The notes: a model not told the origin generated them from the sequence alone. Positions 54,968 to 64,000 are shown, numbered from the stretch's first letter. The stretch: DNA of 64,000 bases from Janthinobacterium sp. 344 (GCF_900112025.1 NZ_FOKL01000004.1:383344-447343), one strand, 5' to 3'. A program made the numbers and translations.

Positions 54968-57019
54968 ATGCGGTCCAGCCTTGCCTGTCTTACCCTTGCC
55001 ATCCTGTTGCCGGCCAGCGCCGCCAGCATAACAGCCCATGCGGCAGTGCCCGTGCCGGCGGCGGCGATTCCCGCCGCCGATTTCTTTGCCAATGCGACGC
55101 TCAGCGGCGCCGTGCTGTCGCCGGACGGTCGCCATGTCGCCGTGCTGGTCAGCGCCAAGGGCGGCCGGGTCCAGCTCTACACGGTCAATTTGCCCGGCAT
55201 GCAGGTGCAGCCCCTGACCTCGTTCGAGGATGCCGATATCAGCAGCATCGCCTGGGTGAACGAGCAACGCATCGTGTATAGCGTCATGGATCGCAATATC
55301 GCCCAAGGCGATGTGCAGTACGGACCCGGCCTGTATGCGATCAATATCGATGGCAGCGGCTACCGCCAGCTGGCCAGCAACACCAATTCGCGCAAGACGA
55401 CGCGCGGCGCGCCCGAAATGCTGAGCTGGGATACGCGCTTGCTCAGCGCCAGCGGCGACCAGGGCACGGACGACGTGTATGTCACGCAAGCCCAGTTCAG
55501 CACCACCGGCATCGCATCGCAGACGCTGCTGCGTCTGAATACCGTGACGGGTGTCAGCAAGGTCGCCGCCAGCGTGGCCGATGCCCAGGGCTGGCTGCTG
55601 GACCAGAAAGGCGAAGTGCGCATCGCCCTGACGATCAATGAGAACAAGCGTACCCTGCTTTATCGTGAGCATGCCGGCGTCCCATGGCGCAAACTGCGCG
55701 AGAGCGATGTGTACCTGGCGGCGCCAGGCGATTTCTCGCCGGCCTTCTTCGATGCCAAGGGCAATTTCTACGTGCACGCGAACTACCAGGGCGCCGAAGC
55801 CGTGTACCGCTATGACCTGGCCACGGACACGATCCAGGGTGCGCCACTGGCGAACACGCCCGGCTATGATTTCGCCGGCATCCCCGTGCAGGGCGCCGAC
55901 AAGTTGCTGGGCATGCGCTTTGAAACGGATGCGGCCGGCACGGTCTGGTTCGACAAGACGCTCGATGGCGTCCAGGCCAAGGTGGATGCCTTGCTGCCGG
56001 CCACCGTGAATATCATCTCCGTGGCCAAACGCTCGGCAACACCGTTCGTGCTGGTGACGGCAAGTTCCGACGTGCAGCCGGCAACCGTCCTCATCTTCAA
56101 TACCGACACGGGACAGCTCATGCCCGTGGGCAGCAGCCATCCTGCCATCGACCCTTTGCACATGTCGCGCAAGACCCAGGTGCGCTACCAGGCGCGCGAT
56201 GGCCTCACGATTCCCGCCTACCTGACCTTGCCCAAAGGGCATCCCGGCAAGAATCTGCCCATGGTCGTCATGGTGCATGGGGGCCCCTGGGTGCGCGGCG
56301 GCCACTGGGACTGGAACCGCGAGACGCAGTTCCTGGCCTCGCGCGGCTATGCCGTGCTGGAACCGGACTACCGCGGCAGCACCGGCTATGGCGCGGCCCA
56401 TTACAAGGCCGGCTGGAAGCAATGGGGCTTGAAGATGCAGGACGATATCGCCGATGGCGCCCGCTGGGCCATCGCCAAGGGCTACGCCGACCCGCAGCGC
56501 ATCTGCATCGCCGGCGCCAGCTATGGCGGCTACTCGACATTGATGGGTTTGCTCAACGACCCCGAGCTGTTCAAGTGCGGCATCAACTGGGTCGGCGTGA
56601 CCGACATCAACCTGATGCGCGACGGGCACTGGACGGGCGATTCCGACCTGGCCGACTCATACAAGAAAAGCGGCATGAAGGACATGGTCGGCGATGCCGT
56701 GCTCGATGCCGCGCAACTGCGGGCGACGTCACCGCTGCAGCAGGCGGCCCGCATCAAACAACCTTTATTGCTCGGCTATGGCGGCGCCGACCAGCGCGTG
56801 CCGGCAAGCCAGGGCCGCCTGTTCTACCAGGCCGTCAGCAAGACCAACCCGCATGTGGAATGGGTGCTGTACAACGAAGAAGGCCACGGCTGGGCGCTGC
56901 AAAAGAACAATGTCGACTTCTGGACGCGCGCCGAAAAACTGCTGGCCCGCAGCATCGGCCCCACGGTGGCGCCAGCGCCAGAACCGGCGCCTGCCGGCAC
57001 CCCGGCCAGCGCCCCGTAA
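54968..57019 (+). CDS. S9 family peptidase, secreted (first of three)
   Basis: A 683-residue prolyl-oligopeptidase-type hydrolase. The signal peptide ends near AHA (residue 22). Residues 30-370 are a beta-propeller-like domain. The catalytic domain (about 400-660) shows VVMVHGGPWVRGG, then the nucleophile Ser518 in GASYGGYS, Asp in GGADQRVP and His in EEGHGW, all present. GGAG lies five bases before ATG 54968. The tail is Pro/Ala-rich. It is similar to the next two genes across its length, so the three arose by duplication. Confidence 0.93.
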   Translation: MRSSLACLTLAILLPASAASITAHAAVPVPAAAIPAADFFANATLSGAVLSPDGRHVAVLVSAKGGRVQLYTVNLPGMQVQPLTSFEDADISSIAWVNEQRIVYSVMDRNIAQGDVQYGPGLYAINIDGSGYRQLASNTNSRKTTRGAPEMLSWDTRLLSASGDQGTDDVYVTQAQFSTTGIASQTLLRLNTVTGVSKVAASVADAQGWLLDQKGEVRIALTINENKRTLLYREHAGVPWRKLRESDVYLAAPGDFSPAFFDAKGNFYVHANYQGAEAVYRYDLATDTIQGAPLANTPGYDFAGIPVQGADKLLGMRFETDAAGTVWFDKTLDGVQAKVDALLPATVNIISVAKRSATPFVLVTASSDVQPATVLIFNTDTGQLMPVGSSHPAIDPLHMSRKTQVRYQARDGLTIPAYLTLPKGHPGKNLPMVVMVHGGPWVRGGHWDWNRETQFLASRGYAVLEPDYRGSTGYGAAHYKAGWKQWGLKMQDDIADGARWAIAKGYADPQRICIAGASYGGYSTLMGLLNDPELFKCGINWVGVTDINLMRDGHWTGDSDLADSYKKSGMKDMVGDAVLDAAQLRATSPLQQAARIKQPLLLGYGGADQRVPASQGRLFYQAVSKTNPHVEWVLYNEEGHGWALQKNNVDFWTRAEKLLARSIGPTVAPAPEPAPAGTPASAP

Positions 57020-57100
57020 GACCACCGCCGGGCGCCGCAGACGCCAGCGCCCGGCAAGTAGCGCCCCCAACCTCCCCTACACTCTGATTGCCAAGCGCTT

Positions 57101-59104
57101 ATGCCTGTCCCTCCTTTCCTGCGCGTCATCCTGCTGCTTGCCTGCCTCTGCGCGCCGCCCGCCATGGCCCAGCCTTCCGCGCCGCCACCGCTGGCCGCCT
57201 TCTTCGCCAATCCCGAGTTCAGCGGCGCGCTGCTGGCGCCCGATGCGCGCCGCCTGGCCGTCAAGGTCAACGGTCCCAACAAGCGGGACCGGCTGGCCAT
57301 CGTCGACCTGCGCGACAACAGCATCAAGGTGGTGGCGCAGTTCGATGACGCGGACGTGGGCGACATCGAGTGGGTCAATCCGCAGCGCCTGGCCTTCAAT
57401 CTGCACGACCGCCAGACGGCCTCCGGCGATGTGCGCTACGGGCCGGGCCTGTACGCCGTGAATGCCGACGGCAGCCAGTTGCGCCAGCTGGCCAGCCGCA
57501 GCGGCGCGCCCAACCTGTCGACGTCCATCTACAAGGTGCTGCCGTGGCATACCTACCTGAGCAGCCAGCGCGGCGCGCAGGATAGCGATGCCATTTACGT
57601 GCTGAGCACGGTATTCACGGCCACGCGCGAAGTCGATTACCAGGCCCTGCTGCAGCTCGACACCGTCACGGGCCGCAGCACGCCCGTCACGCCGCCCGGC
57701 AAGGTGCGCCGCTGGCTGCTCGACCAGCGCGGCGAGCCGCGCCTGGCCGTCACGCGGGAAGGCCATATCGACAGCGTGCGGTACCGCGATCCCGCCAGCG
57801 GCGCCTGGCGCACGCTGGCGCAATTCGACGCCTATGTCGGCGGCGCCGAGGCGTTCACGCCGCTGGGCTTCGGTCCCGACGGCACGCTGTACGTGAAGGC
57901 CCGCCTGGGCAGCGATACGCTGTCCGTGCATGCATATGACCTGGCCAGCGACAGCATCGTGCCCGCGCCCCTCATCGCGCTCGATGGCTACGATTTCACG
58001 GGGGGACTGATCGTCCGTGACGGCAAGCTGCTGGGCGCGGGCTACCTGGAAGAATCGCGCGCCACGCGCTGGTTCGATCCCGCCATGGCCGCCCTCCAGG
58101 CGCGCATCGATGCGCTGATGCCCGAGACGCGCAATCTCGTCTCCCTGGCGGCCCGGCCCGCCACGCCGTTCGTGCTGGTGCAGTCGTTCTCGGACGTGCA
58201 GCCGATGCGCTATGCGCTGTTCAACGGCGAGACAGGGCGCCTGACGGCCATCGGTGATAGCCAGCCGCAGATCCAGGCCGCGCAGATGAGCGCACAGCGG
58301 CTGGTGCGCTACCCGGCGCGCGATGGCCTGTCCATTCCCGCCTGGCTCACCGTGCCAAAAAACAGCACGGGCAAGGAGCTGCCCCTGGTGGTGCTGGTGC
58401 ATGGCGGCCCGTATGTGCGCGGCGCCGAGCGGCAATGGGATGGGCAGGTGCAGTTCCTTGCCTCGCGCGGCTATGCCGTGCTGCAGCCGGAATACCGGGG
58501 CAGCACGGGCTTCGGCAAGCGGCACTTCCGCGCCGGCTGGAAGCAATGGGGATTGAAGATGCAGGACGATATCGCCGACGGCGCGCGCTGGGCCATTGCC
58601 CAGGGCATCGCCGACCCGCGCCGCGTCTGCATCGCCGGCGCCAGCTATGGCGGCTATGCCACTTTGATGGGCCTGATCAACGACCCCGACCTGTACCGCT
58701 GCGGCATCGACTGGGTGGGGGTGACCGACATCGGCCTGATGTACACGGGCCACTGGAGCTTCGCCTCCGATCTCTCGGACGACTGGAAGCAGTACGGCAT
58801 GCCGCAGCTGATCGGCGACCCGCTGAAGGATGCGGCGCAGTTCCAGGCCACCTCGCCCATCGCCCAGGCGGCGCGCATCACCCAGCCCTTGCTGCTGGCC
58901 TATGGCGCGGCGGACAAGCGCGTGCCGCTGTACCACGGCAAGCAGTTCCACGCGGCGGTCAAGCCGCACAATCCCGACGTGGAATGGGTGGTGTACGAGG
59001 ACGAAGGACATGGCTGGTACCTGCCGGCCACGCGCGTCGATTTCTGGCAGCGTGTCGAGAAATTTTTGGACCGCAATATCGGCCCCGGCAGCGCCAGCCA
59101 GTAA
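57101..59104 (+). CDS. S9 family peptidase, secreted (second of three)
   Basis: A 667-residue paralogue of the upstream gene. The signal peptide (PFLRVILLLACLCAPPAMAQ) is at the start. The beta-propeller is about 30-370. The catalytic residues are Ser515 in GASYGGYA, Asp in GAADKRVP and His in DEGHGW, all intact. It lies 81 bases after the first gene and 63 before the third on the same strand. The ribosome-binding site before ATG 57101 is weak. Cleavage after proline is likely by family, but the substrate is unknown. Confidence 0.92.
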   Translation: MPVPPFLRVILLLACLCAPPAMAQPSAPPPLAAFFANPEFSGALLAPDARRLAVKVNGPNKRDRLAIVDLRDNSIKVVAQFDDADVGDIEWVNPQRLAFNLHDRQTASGDVRYGPGLYAVNADGSQLRQLASRSGAPNLSTSIYKVLPWHTYLSSQRGAQDSDAIYVLSTVFTATREVDYQALLQLDTVTGRSTPVTPPGKVRRWLLDQRGEPRLAVTREGHIDSVRYRDPASGAWRTLAQFDAYVGGAEAFTPLGFGPDGTLYVKARLGSDTLSVHAYDLASDSIVPAPLIALDGYDFTGGLIVRDGKLLGAGYLEESRATRWFDPAMAALQARIDALMPETRNLVSLAARPATPFVLVQSFSDVQPMRYALFNGETGRLTAIGDSQPQIQAAQMSAQRLVRYPARDGLSIPAWLTVPKNSTGKELPLVVLVHGGPYVRGAERQWDGQVQFLASRGYAVLQPEYRGSTGFGKRHFRAGWKQWGLKMQDDIADGARWAIAQGIADPRRVCIAGASYGGYATLMGLINDPDLYRCGIDWVGVTDIGLMYTGHWSFASDLSDDWKQYGMPQLIGDPLKDAAQFQATSPIAQAARITQPLLLAYGAADKRVPLYHGKQFHAAVKPHNPDVEWVVYEDEGHGWYLPATRVDFWQRVEKFLDRNIGPGSASQ

Positions 59105-59167
59105 CACCGCGCAGCGGCCGTGCTGCGCCGGCATGCTGTCAGCGCAACCCACCGAGGAAAAGAAAGA

Positions 59168-61225
59168 ATGATAGTAAGATTGCCAATGCTGCGCCGCCGC
59201 GTGCTGCTTCCCCTCCTGCTGGCGCTGGCATCCCTGCCGTGCGCGGCGGTACACGCGCAGGTGGCGCCGGCGCTCCCGGTCCCGGCCGCAGCCCCGCTGC
59301 CGGCCAGCCTGTTCTTTGCGCCCCGCTCGCTGGGCGGCGCCACGCTGTCGCCCGACGGGCGTTTCCTGGCGATGCGCGTCCTGCCGGCCGGCGAACGGCA
59401 GCGGGTGCGCTTGAGCGTGCTCGACCTGGCAAGCATGCACGCCACGGTGGTGGCTTATTTCAACGATGCGGATATCGCCAATTTCCAGTGGGTCAATAAC
59501 GACCGCCTGGCCTACAGCCTGGTGGACCGGCAACGGGGCCAGGGACGGCAGCGGTTTGCCTCCGGCATGTTTGCCGTCAACAAGGATGGCAGCGGCTACC
59601 GCCAATTGGCCACCCGCGAAGGCATCGTGCGCGACCGGCCCGGCATGCTGCTGCAGCCATGGTCGACCTTCCTGATCGACGATATCAGCGCGCAGACCGG
59701 CAACTTCGTGTATGTCTGGCGCACCCATCTGAGCCGCCTGAACTCGATCGCCGACACCTCGACGGGCCGCCTCAACACGCTGACGGGTGGCTACGAAACC
59801 GTCAAGATGCCGCCGGACCTGCTGTACTGGATGAGCGACTCGGGCGTGGCCTGGCGCATGGACAAGGAATTCGCGGAGCAACGCAACATGGCCTACACCT
59901 TCGACCGCCCGGCCGGCACCTGGCGCAAGCTGGCACAGGTAATACCGCACGACCCCGCCGGCGAAGCCATCGCCCCCGCCTTCCTGGCGCCGGACGGCCA
60001 GCTGTATGTGTATGCGCGCCATGGCGGCGACAAGCTGGCGCTGTACCGTTTTGACCAGCAGGCCCAGCGCCTCGATGGCGCCCCCGTGCTTGCCTCGCCC
60101 GGGTATGATATCGCCGCCACCATGGTGCATGACGATGCGAAGCTGCTGGGCATCCGCTACCGGACCGATGCGGAAACCACCTTGTGGCTCGACGCGGACA
60201 TGCAAGCCATGCAGCAAGCCGTGAATGCGCGCCTGCCCGCCACCGTCAATACGCTGAGCGTGGCGCAGCGCACGGATGCGCCCTACGTGCTCGTATCGAG
60301 CTGGTCCGATGTCCAGCCCCTCATCTATCGCGTGTTCGAGCGGGCCAGCGGCAAGTTGATCCCCTTGGGCAAGGCCTATCCCGCCGTCGACCCCGGGCGC
60401 ATGGCGTCAAGACAATTGCAGCACGTCCAAGCCCGCGACGGCCTGACGCTCCCCGCCTGGCTGACCTTGCCCAAGGGCGGCGGCCGCCAGCTGCCGCTGG
60501 TGGTGCTGATCCATGACGGTCCGTGGCAGCGCGGCGACTGGGGCTGGGAGCCGGCCAGCCAGTTTCTCGCGTCGCGCGGCTATGCCGTCCTGGAACCCGA
60601 TTACCGGGGCAGCACGGGACTGGGCGCGCGCCATTTCCGCGCTGGCTGGAAACAATGGGGCCTGGCCATGCAGGACGATATCGCCGATGCGGCGCGCTGG
60701 GCCGTTGCGGAAGGCATCGCCGATCCGCAGCGCATCTGCCTGGCCGGCGGCGGCTACGGCGGCTATGCCACCCTGATGGGGCTGCAGCGCGATCCGGCCC
60801 TGTTCCGCTGCGGCATCGCCTGGTCCAGCATCCCTGATTTGCGCGAACTCAAGGATGAAGTCAACTGGTGGCTCGATGACGATTTGCGCAACAGCAATGA
60901 GCACTACACCCTGGCCATGTTGCTGGGCGATGCGGACAACGACAAAACCTTGCTGCGCGAGAACTCGCCTGGCCGGCAGCCGGCCCGCATCACCGCCCCG
61001 CTGCTGATGGCCCACGGCTATACGGACCATATCGTGCCCATGTCGGATGCCCGCGCGCTGTACGACGCCATCAGCAAGACCAATGCCCACACGCAATGGA
61101 TAGAGTATGACGAAGAGGGCCACGACTGGGTCCTGCCGCAAACCCATGCCGACTTCTGGCAGCAGAGCGAGAAATTCCTCGGCAAGCACATCGGAAAAGA
61201 CGGCGCGGCGGCAAAAAAGGAGTAG
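59168..61225 (+). CDS. S9 peptidase-like protein lacking the catalytic serine (third of three)
   Basis: A 685-residue paralogue. The signal peptide (RRRVLLPLLLALASLPCAAVHA) is followed by the propeller-like domain and the alpha/beta hydrolase domain. The motif that reads GASYGGY in the first two copies reads GGGYGGY here, so Gly529 replaces the nucleophile Ser. The codon is GGC instead of AGC. The Asp (YTDHIVP) and His (EEGHDW) remain. The frame is full length, so it is not a pseudogene by disruption. It may be an inactive regulator or binding protein. It ends 32 bases before pfp. Confidence 0.92.
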   Translation: MIVRLPMLRRRVLLPLLLALASLPCAAVHAQVAPALPVPAAAPLPASLFFAPRSLGGATLSPDGRFLAMRVLPAGERQRVRLSVLDLASMHATVVAYFNDADIANFQWVNNDRLAYSLVDRQRGQGRQRFASGMFAVNKDGSGYRQLATREGIVRDRPGMLLQPWSTFLIDDISAQTGNFVYVWRTHLSRLNSIADTSTGRLNTLTGGYETVKMPPDLLYWMSDSGVAWRMDKEFAEQRNMAYTFDRPAGTWRKLAQVIPHDPAGEAIAPAFLAPDGQLYVYARHGGDKLALYRFDQQAQRLDGAPVLASPGYDIAATMVHDDAKLLGIRYRTDAETTLWLDADMQAMQQAVNARLPATVNTLSVAQRTDAPYVLVSSWSDVQPLIYRVFERASGKLIPLGKAYPAVDPGRMASRQLQHVQARDGLTLPAWLTLPKGGGRQLPLVVLIHDGPWQRGDWGWEPASQFLASRGYAVLEPDYRGSTGLGARHFRAGWKQWGLAMQDDIADAARWAVAEGIADPQRICLAGGGYGGYATLMGLQRDPALFRCGIAWSSIPDLRELKDEVNWWLDDDLRNSNEHYTLAMLLGDADNDKTLLRENSPGRQPARITAPLLMAHGYTDHIVPMSDARALYDAISKTNAHTQWIEYDEEGHDWVLPQTHADFWQQSEKFLGKHIGKDGAAAKKE

Positions 61226-61257
61226 GCTGGAGGGCCTGCCACTTACGAGGAAAACCC

Positions 61258-62472
61258 ATGCCGTCTGGAAAAATTCTTGTCGCCCAGGGAGGCGGGCCCA
61301 CCGCCGTCATCAACCAGTCGCTGGTGGGCGTGGTGCTCGAATCGCGGCGTTTTCAACATGTCACGCGCGTGTATGGGGCACTGCACGGCGTGCGCGGCAT
61401 CATCAATGAAGAGTTTGTTGATCTGACGCAGGAAACCAGCCATAACCTGGAACTGGTGGCCGCCACGCCCTCGTCGGCGCTCGGCTCCACGCGCGACAAG
61501 CCCGACATCGCCTACTGCCAGCAGATCTTTGAAGTGCTGCGCGCGCACGAGATCGAGCATTTCTTTTACATCGGCGGCAATGACTCGTCCGACACGGTGC
61601 GCATCGTCAGCGAGGAAGCGCACAAGGCCGGCTATCCGCTGCGCTGCATCCACATCCCGAAAACCATCGACAACGACCTGGTGGGCAGCGACCACACGCC
61701 CGGCTTTCCATCCGCCGCGCGCTTCGTCGCGCAAGCGTTCGCCGGCGCCAACCTCGACAACGCCGCCTTGCCCGGCGTCTATGTGGGCGTCGTCATGGGC
61801 CGCCACGCGGGCTTTTTGACGGCCGCCTCGGCGCTGGGCAAGAAGTTCCCCGACGATGGCCCGCACCTGATCTACCTGCCCGAGCGCGTCTTCGTGCTGG
61901 AAAACTTCCTTGCCGACGTGAAGGCAACCTATGAAAAGTATGGCCGCTGCGTGATCGCCGTCTCGGAAGGCATCCACGACGCCTCGGGCGAGCCGATCGC
62001 CAGCCTGTTGGCGAAAGAAGTCGAGCGCGACGCGCATGGCAACGTGCAATTGTCGGGCACGGGGGCGCTGGCCGATTTGCTGTGCGACGAGATCAAGGCC
62101 AAGCTGGGCATCAAGCGCGTGCGCGGCGATACCTTCGGCTACCTGCAGCGCTCCTTCATCGGCTGCGTCTCCGACGTCGACCAGCGCGAGGCGCGCGAGG
62201 TGGGCGAAAAGGCCGTGCAGTTCGCCATGTGGGGCGAGCGCGACGGCTCCGTCGCCATCAAGCGCACGGGTTTTTATTCCGTCGACTACGAACTGCTGCC
62301 CCTTTCCGACGTGGCGGGCAAGACGCGCACCATGGAAGACGAATTCATCAGCGCCAGCGGCACGGACGTCACCGATGCTTTCCGGCTGTATCTGCGTCCG
62401 CTGCTGGGCTCCGGCATGCCGGACGCGTTCCGCCTGCGGGCGGCCAAGGTGGCGAAGGTCTTGAACCCTTAG
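61258..62472 (+). CDS. pfp: Pyrophosphate-dependent 6-phosphofructokinase
   Basis: Phosphorylates fructose 6-phosphate reversibly, using pyrophosphate. It is 404 residues. Features are AQGGGPTAVINQSLVG near 9, FFYIGGNDSSDTV near 102, HIPKTIDNDLVGSDHTPGF near 130, and MGRHAGFLTAAS near 180. PKTIDND and the GGND site fit the PPi-dependent group better than ATP enzymes. GAGGA precedes ATG 61258. It may be read with the S9 genes. Its stop overlaps the IclR gene by four bases on the opposite strand. Confidence 0.93.
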   Translation: MPSGKILVAQGGGPTAVINQSLVGVVLESRRFQHVTRVYGALHGVRGIINEEFVDLTQETSHNLELVAATPSSALGSTRDKPDIAYCQQIFEVLRAHEIEHFFYIGGNDSSDTVRIVSEEAHKAGYPLRCIHIPKTIDNDLVGSDHTPGFPSAARFVAQAFAGANLDNAALPGVYVGVVMGRHAGFLTAASALGKKFPDDGPHLIYLPERVFVLENFLADVKATYEKYGRCVIAVSEGIHDASGEPIASLLAKEVERDAHGNVQLSGTGALADLLCDEIKAKLGIKRVRGDTFGYLQRSFIGCVSDVDQREAREVGEKAVQFAMWGERDGSVAIKRTGFYSVDYELLPLSDVAGKTRTMEDEFISASGTDVTDAFRLYLRPLLGSGMPDAFRLRAAKVAKVLNP

Positions 62473-63317
62473 CTGGACTCCGCCAGCAATAGCGGCCGCA
62501 GCTTGACGGCCGCTTCTTTTAACTGCGGCACGTGCTGCAGCAATTGCTCCACGGACTTTCTCGCCACGGGCGCGTGGCAGGCGACGGCCGCCACGATGCG
62601 CCCGTCGGCGGCGCAGATGGGCACGGCCACGGCCACCATGCCGTGCACGAATTCCTCGTCGTCGATGCCGATGCCCAGGCGGGCGATGCGCACGATCTCG
62701 CGTTCCAGCAGCACCGCATCCGTGATGCTTTTCGGCGTGCGCGCCTCCAGCGTGAGCATGGCCAGCAATTCACGCCGCTCCAGCAAGGTCATGTGCGCCA
62801 GGAACAGCTTGCCGCTGGCCGTGCAATGCATGGGCGCGCGCGTGCCCAGCACCAGGTGCAATCGCAGCGGTTCCTGCGTTTCCACCCGGTCCACATACAC
62901 GATCGCATTACCCTCGGGAATGGCGAGGTTGCACGTCTCGCCCGTGGCCGCCACCAGGCTGCCCAGGATGCTGCGGCTGACGCGGATCAGGGCATTGTTG
63001 CGCAGGGTCGCCAGCGCCAGGTTGGTCGAGGCGGCGCCCGGCACGTAGCCGCGTCCCACAGGCGTGCGCAGCACATAGCCGTGCTGCTCCAGGGTATCGA
63101 GCAGGCGCATCATGCTGGCCTTGGGCACCTGCATGCGCGTGGCCAGTTGCGACAGGGTCAATGGCTGGCTGGCGCTGGCCAGGTGCTCGATCAGGCGCAG
63201 CACGCGCAAGCCCCGCGCCTCGTCGCCATGGCTGGCCGCCGCGCCGGCATTCGCCTGGCTGCCCGCTGGCTCACCGTCCGCAGCCTCGGCCGCCCGTTTT
63301 TGAAACGCATCATGCAT
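62469..63317 (-). CDS. IclR-family transcriptional regulator
   Basis: A 282-residue regulator. The N-terminal helix-turn-helix (about 40-105: LRLIEHLASASQPLTLSQLA, PKASMMRLLDTLEQHG) is followed by the IclR effector domain (about 110-275). The start at ATG 63317 has GAGG ten bases upstream; an extension to 63494 is open but unsupported. It is divergent from the GMC oxidoreductase. A 17-bp palindrome typical for this family lies between the two, so it probably controls that gene. Confidence 0.93.
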   Translation of the reverse strand: MHDAFQKRAAEAADGEPAGSQANAGAAASHGDEARGLRVLRLIEHLASASQPLTLSQLATRMQVPKASMMRLLDTLEQHGYVLRTPVGRGYVPGAASTNLALATLRNNALIRVSRSILGSLVAATGETCNLAIPEGNAIVYVDRVETQEPLRLHLVLGTRAPMHCTASGKLFLAHMTLLERRELLAMLTLEARTPKSITDAVLLEREIVRIARLGIGIDDEEFVHGMVAVAVPICAADGRIVAAVACHAPVARKSVEQLLQHVPQLKEAAVKLRPLLLAESS

Positions 63318-63383
63318 GTTCTGTTTCACCTCTCGCGTATGCGGCGGTTTCCGCTTGTCCCGGTGCTGCACGTCTTTTATAAA

Positions 63384-63400
63384 TGGAACCAGACGTTCCA
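63384..63400. promoter_or_regulatory. Palindrome, probable IclR operator
   Basis: TGGAAC, a five-base spacer and GTTCCA. It sits 67 bases before the IclR start and 82 before the GMC start. The half-site resembles known IclR-family operators. Binding is inferred. Confidence 0.6.
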
Positions 63401-63481
63401 AAAATAACCAATAAAGACCAGTGTATCGCAAAAAACGCCCGTCGAGGCGGCTGAGATACCGCAACGCAGGAGACAAGCACC

Positions 63482-64000
63482 ATGTTGCAAACACACTACG
63501 ATTACATCGTCGTCGGCGCCGGTTCGGCCGGCTGCGTGCTGGCCAACCGCCTGTCGCACGACAGCGGCAACCAGGTCTTGCTGCTGGAAGCAGGCGGCAA
63601 GGATAACAATCCCTGGATCCACGTGCCGGTCGGCTATTTCAAGACCATGCACGACCCGAACCTGGACTGGTGCTACCGCACGGAAGCGGACGCCGGCATC
63701 GCCGGACGCCAGTTGCAGTGGCCACGCGGCAAGGTGCTGGGCGGCTCCAGCTCCCTCAACGGCCTGCTGTACGTGCGCGGCCAGAAAGAGGATTACGACC
63801 GCTGGGCGGAACTGGGCAACCCGGGCTGGAGCTATGCCGAGGTGCTGCCCTACTTCAAGAAATCGGAAGACCAGGAGCGCGGCGCCAGCGACTACCACGG
63901 CGTGGGCGGCCCATTAAAAGTGTCGGACCTGCGCCTGCGCCGCCCCATCGCGGAACACTTCATCGCCGGCGCCACGGAAAGCGGCATCCCTTTCAATGCC
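63482..64000 (+). CDS. GMC-family FAD oxidoreductase, N-terminal part
   Basis: 173 residues are visible before the window ends. The FAD fold starts YDYIVVGAGSAGCVLANRLS at residue 7, continues with LLLEAGG near 33, then WPRGKVLGGSSSLNGLLYVRG near 79. The full proteins are about 530 residues and oxidise alcohols such as choline or glucose. AGGAG lies upstream of ATG 63482. It is divergent from the IclR regulator and probably under its control. The substrate cannot be told from this half. Confidence 0.93.
   Translation, partial: MLQTHYDYIVVGAGSAGCVLANRLSHDSGNQVLLLEAGGKDNNPWIHVPVGYFKTMHDPNLDWCYRTEADAGIAGRQLQWPRGKVLGGSSSLNGLLYVRGQKEDYDRWAELGNPGWSYAEVLPYFKKSEDQERGASDYHGVGGPLKVSDLRLRRPIAEHFIAGATESGIPFNA

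Noticed and set aside
57077..60217. Minus-strand open frame of over 1000 codons
   Set aside because: It is antisense to the second and third S9 peptidase genes, which have clear signal peptides and motifs. The translated product has no domain pattern.
1..64000. tRNA, rRNA, CRISPR or transposase genes
   Set aside because: I looked through the intergenic regions and gene list and found no cloverleaf with a CCA end, no spaced direct repeats and no transposase-like protein.

Overview
The window is GC-rich, densely packed chromosome from a beta-proteobacterium, most likely Oxalobacteraceae (Janthinobacterium/Massilia/Duganella type). This is judged from protein character and conserved beta-proteobacterial gene neighbourhoods (pgk-pyk-fba-purC-purE-purK-sua5; recA-recX-DUF2889-sucC-sucD-pilA; maeB-thiL-pncC), not from a database search. 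No rRNA, tRNA, CRISPR array, insertion sequence or prophage was recognised.

Layout. 1-5.1 kb: malic enzyme (cut by the window edge), an MFS exporter with a small partner and a divergent MarR regulator flanking two operator-like palindromes, an unknown gene, and thiL. 5.1-10.3 kb: a three-gene signalling operon (YfiR-like periplasmic protein, CHASE8-type hybrid histidine kinase, REC-PAS-GGDEF-EAL-REC protein) lying between thiL and pncC, where pgpA is usually found. 10.5-14.1 kb: pncC, a TPR-GGDEF diguanylate cyclase, and an orphan pair resembling IncP TraL/TraM (StbB/StbC). 14.2-20 kb: M16 peptidase, small membrane protein, LysR regulator with a divergent secreted SGNH hydrolase, then a 147-bp nested palindromic element. 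20-29.2 kb: cysK, periplasmic FKBP, thpR, tcdA, a hemerythrin-PdxH fusion, cfa, msrA, a flavin reductase, OmpW and an SGNH lipoprotein.

29.4-37.1 kb, all on the minus strand: lower glycolysis and purine synthesis (pgk, pyk, fba, purC, purE, purK) ending in the tRNA t6A gene sua5. 37-44.8 kb: azlCD amino-acid exporter, a small zinc protein, an NTF2-like protein, a YheT hydrolase, a conserved unknown, a BepA-like M48 protease, moaC, a PilZ protein and a type IV pilin. 45-50 kb: sucCD, DUF2889, recX and recA with a LexA box. 50.3-54.9 kb: a two-component system overlapping a two-gene sodium:solute symporter, forming one operon. 55-61.2 kb: three tandem secreted S9 peptidases, the third without its catalytic serine. 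61.2-64 kb: PPi-dependent phosphofructokinase, an IclR regulator and a divergent GMC oxidoreductase cut by the window end.

How the genes relate. Cyclic-di-GMP turnover recurs: one GGDEF/EAL protein with a degenerate GNDEF site, one intact GGEEF cyclase with an I-site, and one PilZ receptor next to pilA. Central carbon metabolism is well represented (maeB, pgk, pyk, fba, pfp, sucCD). The most unusual items are the TraL/TraM-like pair without other conjugation genes, the hemerythrin-PdxH fusion, the serine-less S9 paralogue, the YfiR-kinase-GGDEF/EAL operon in the thiL-pncC locus, and the nested palindrome beside cysK.
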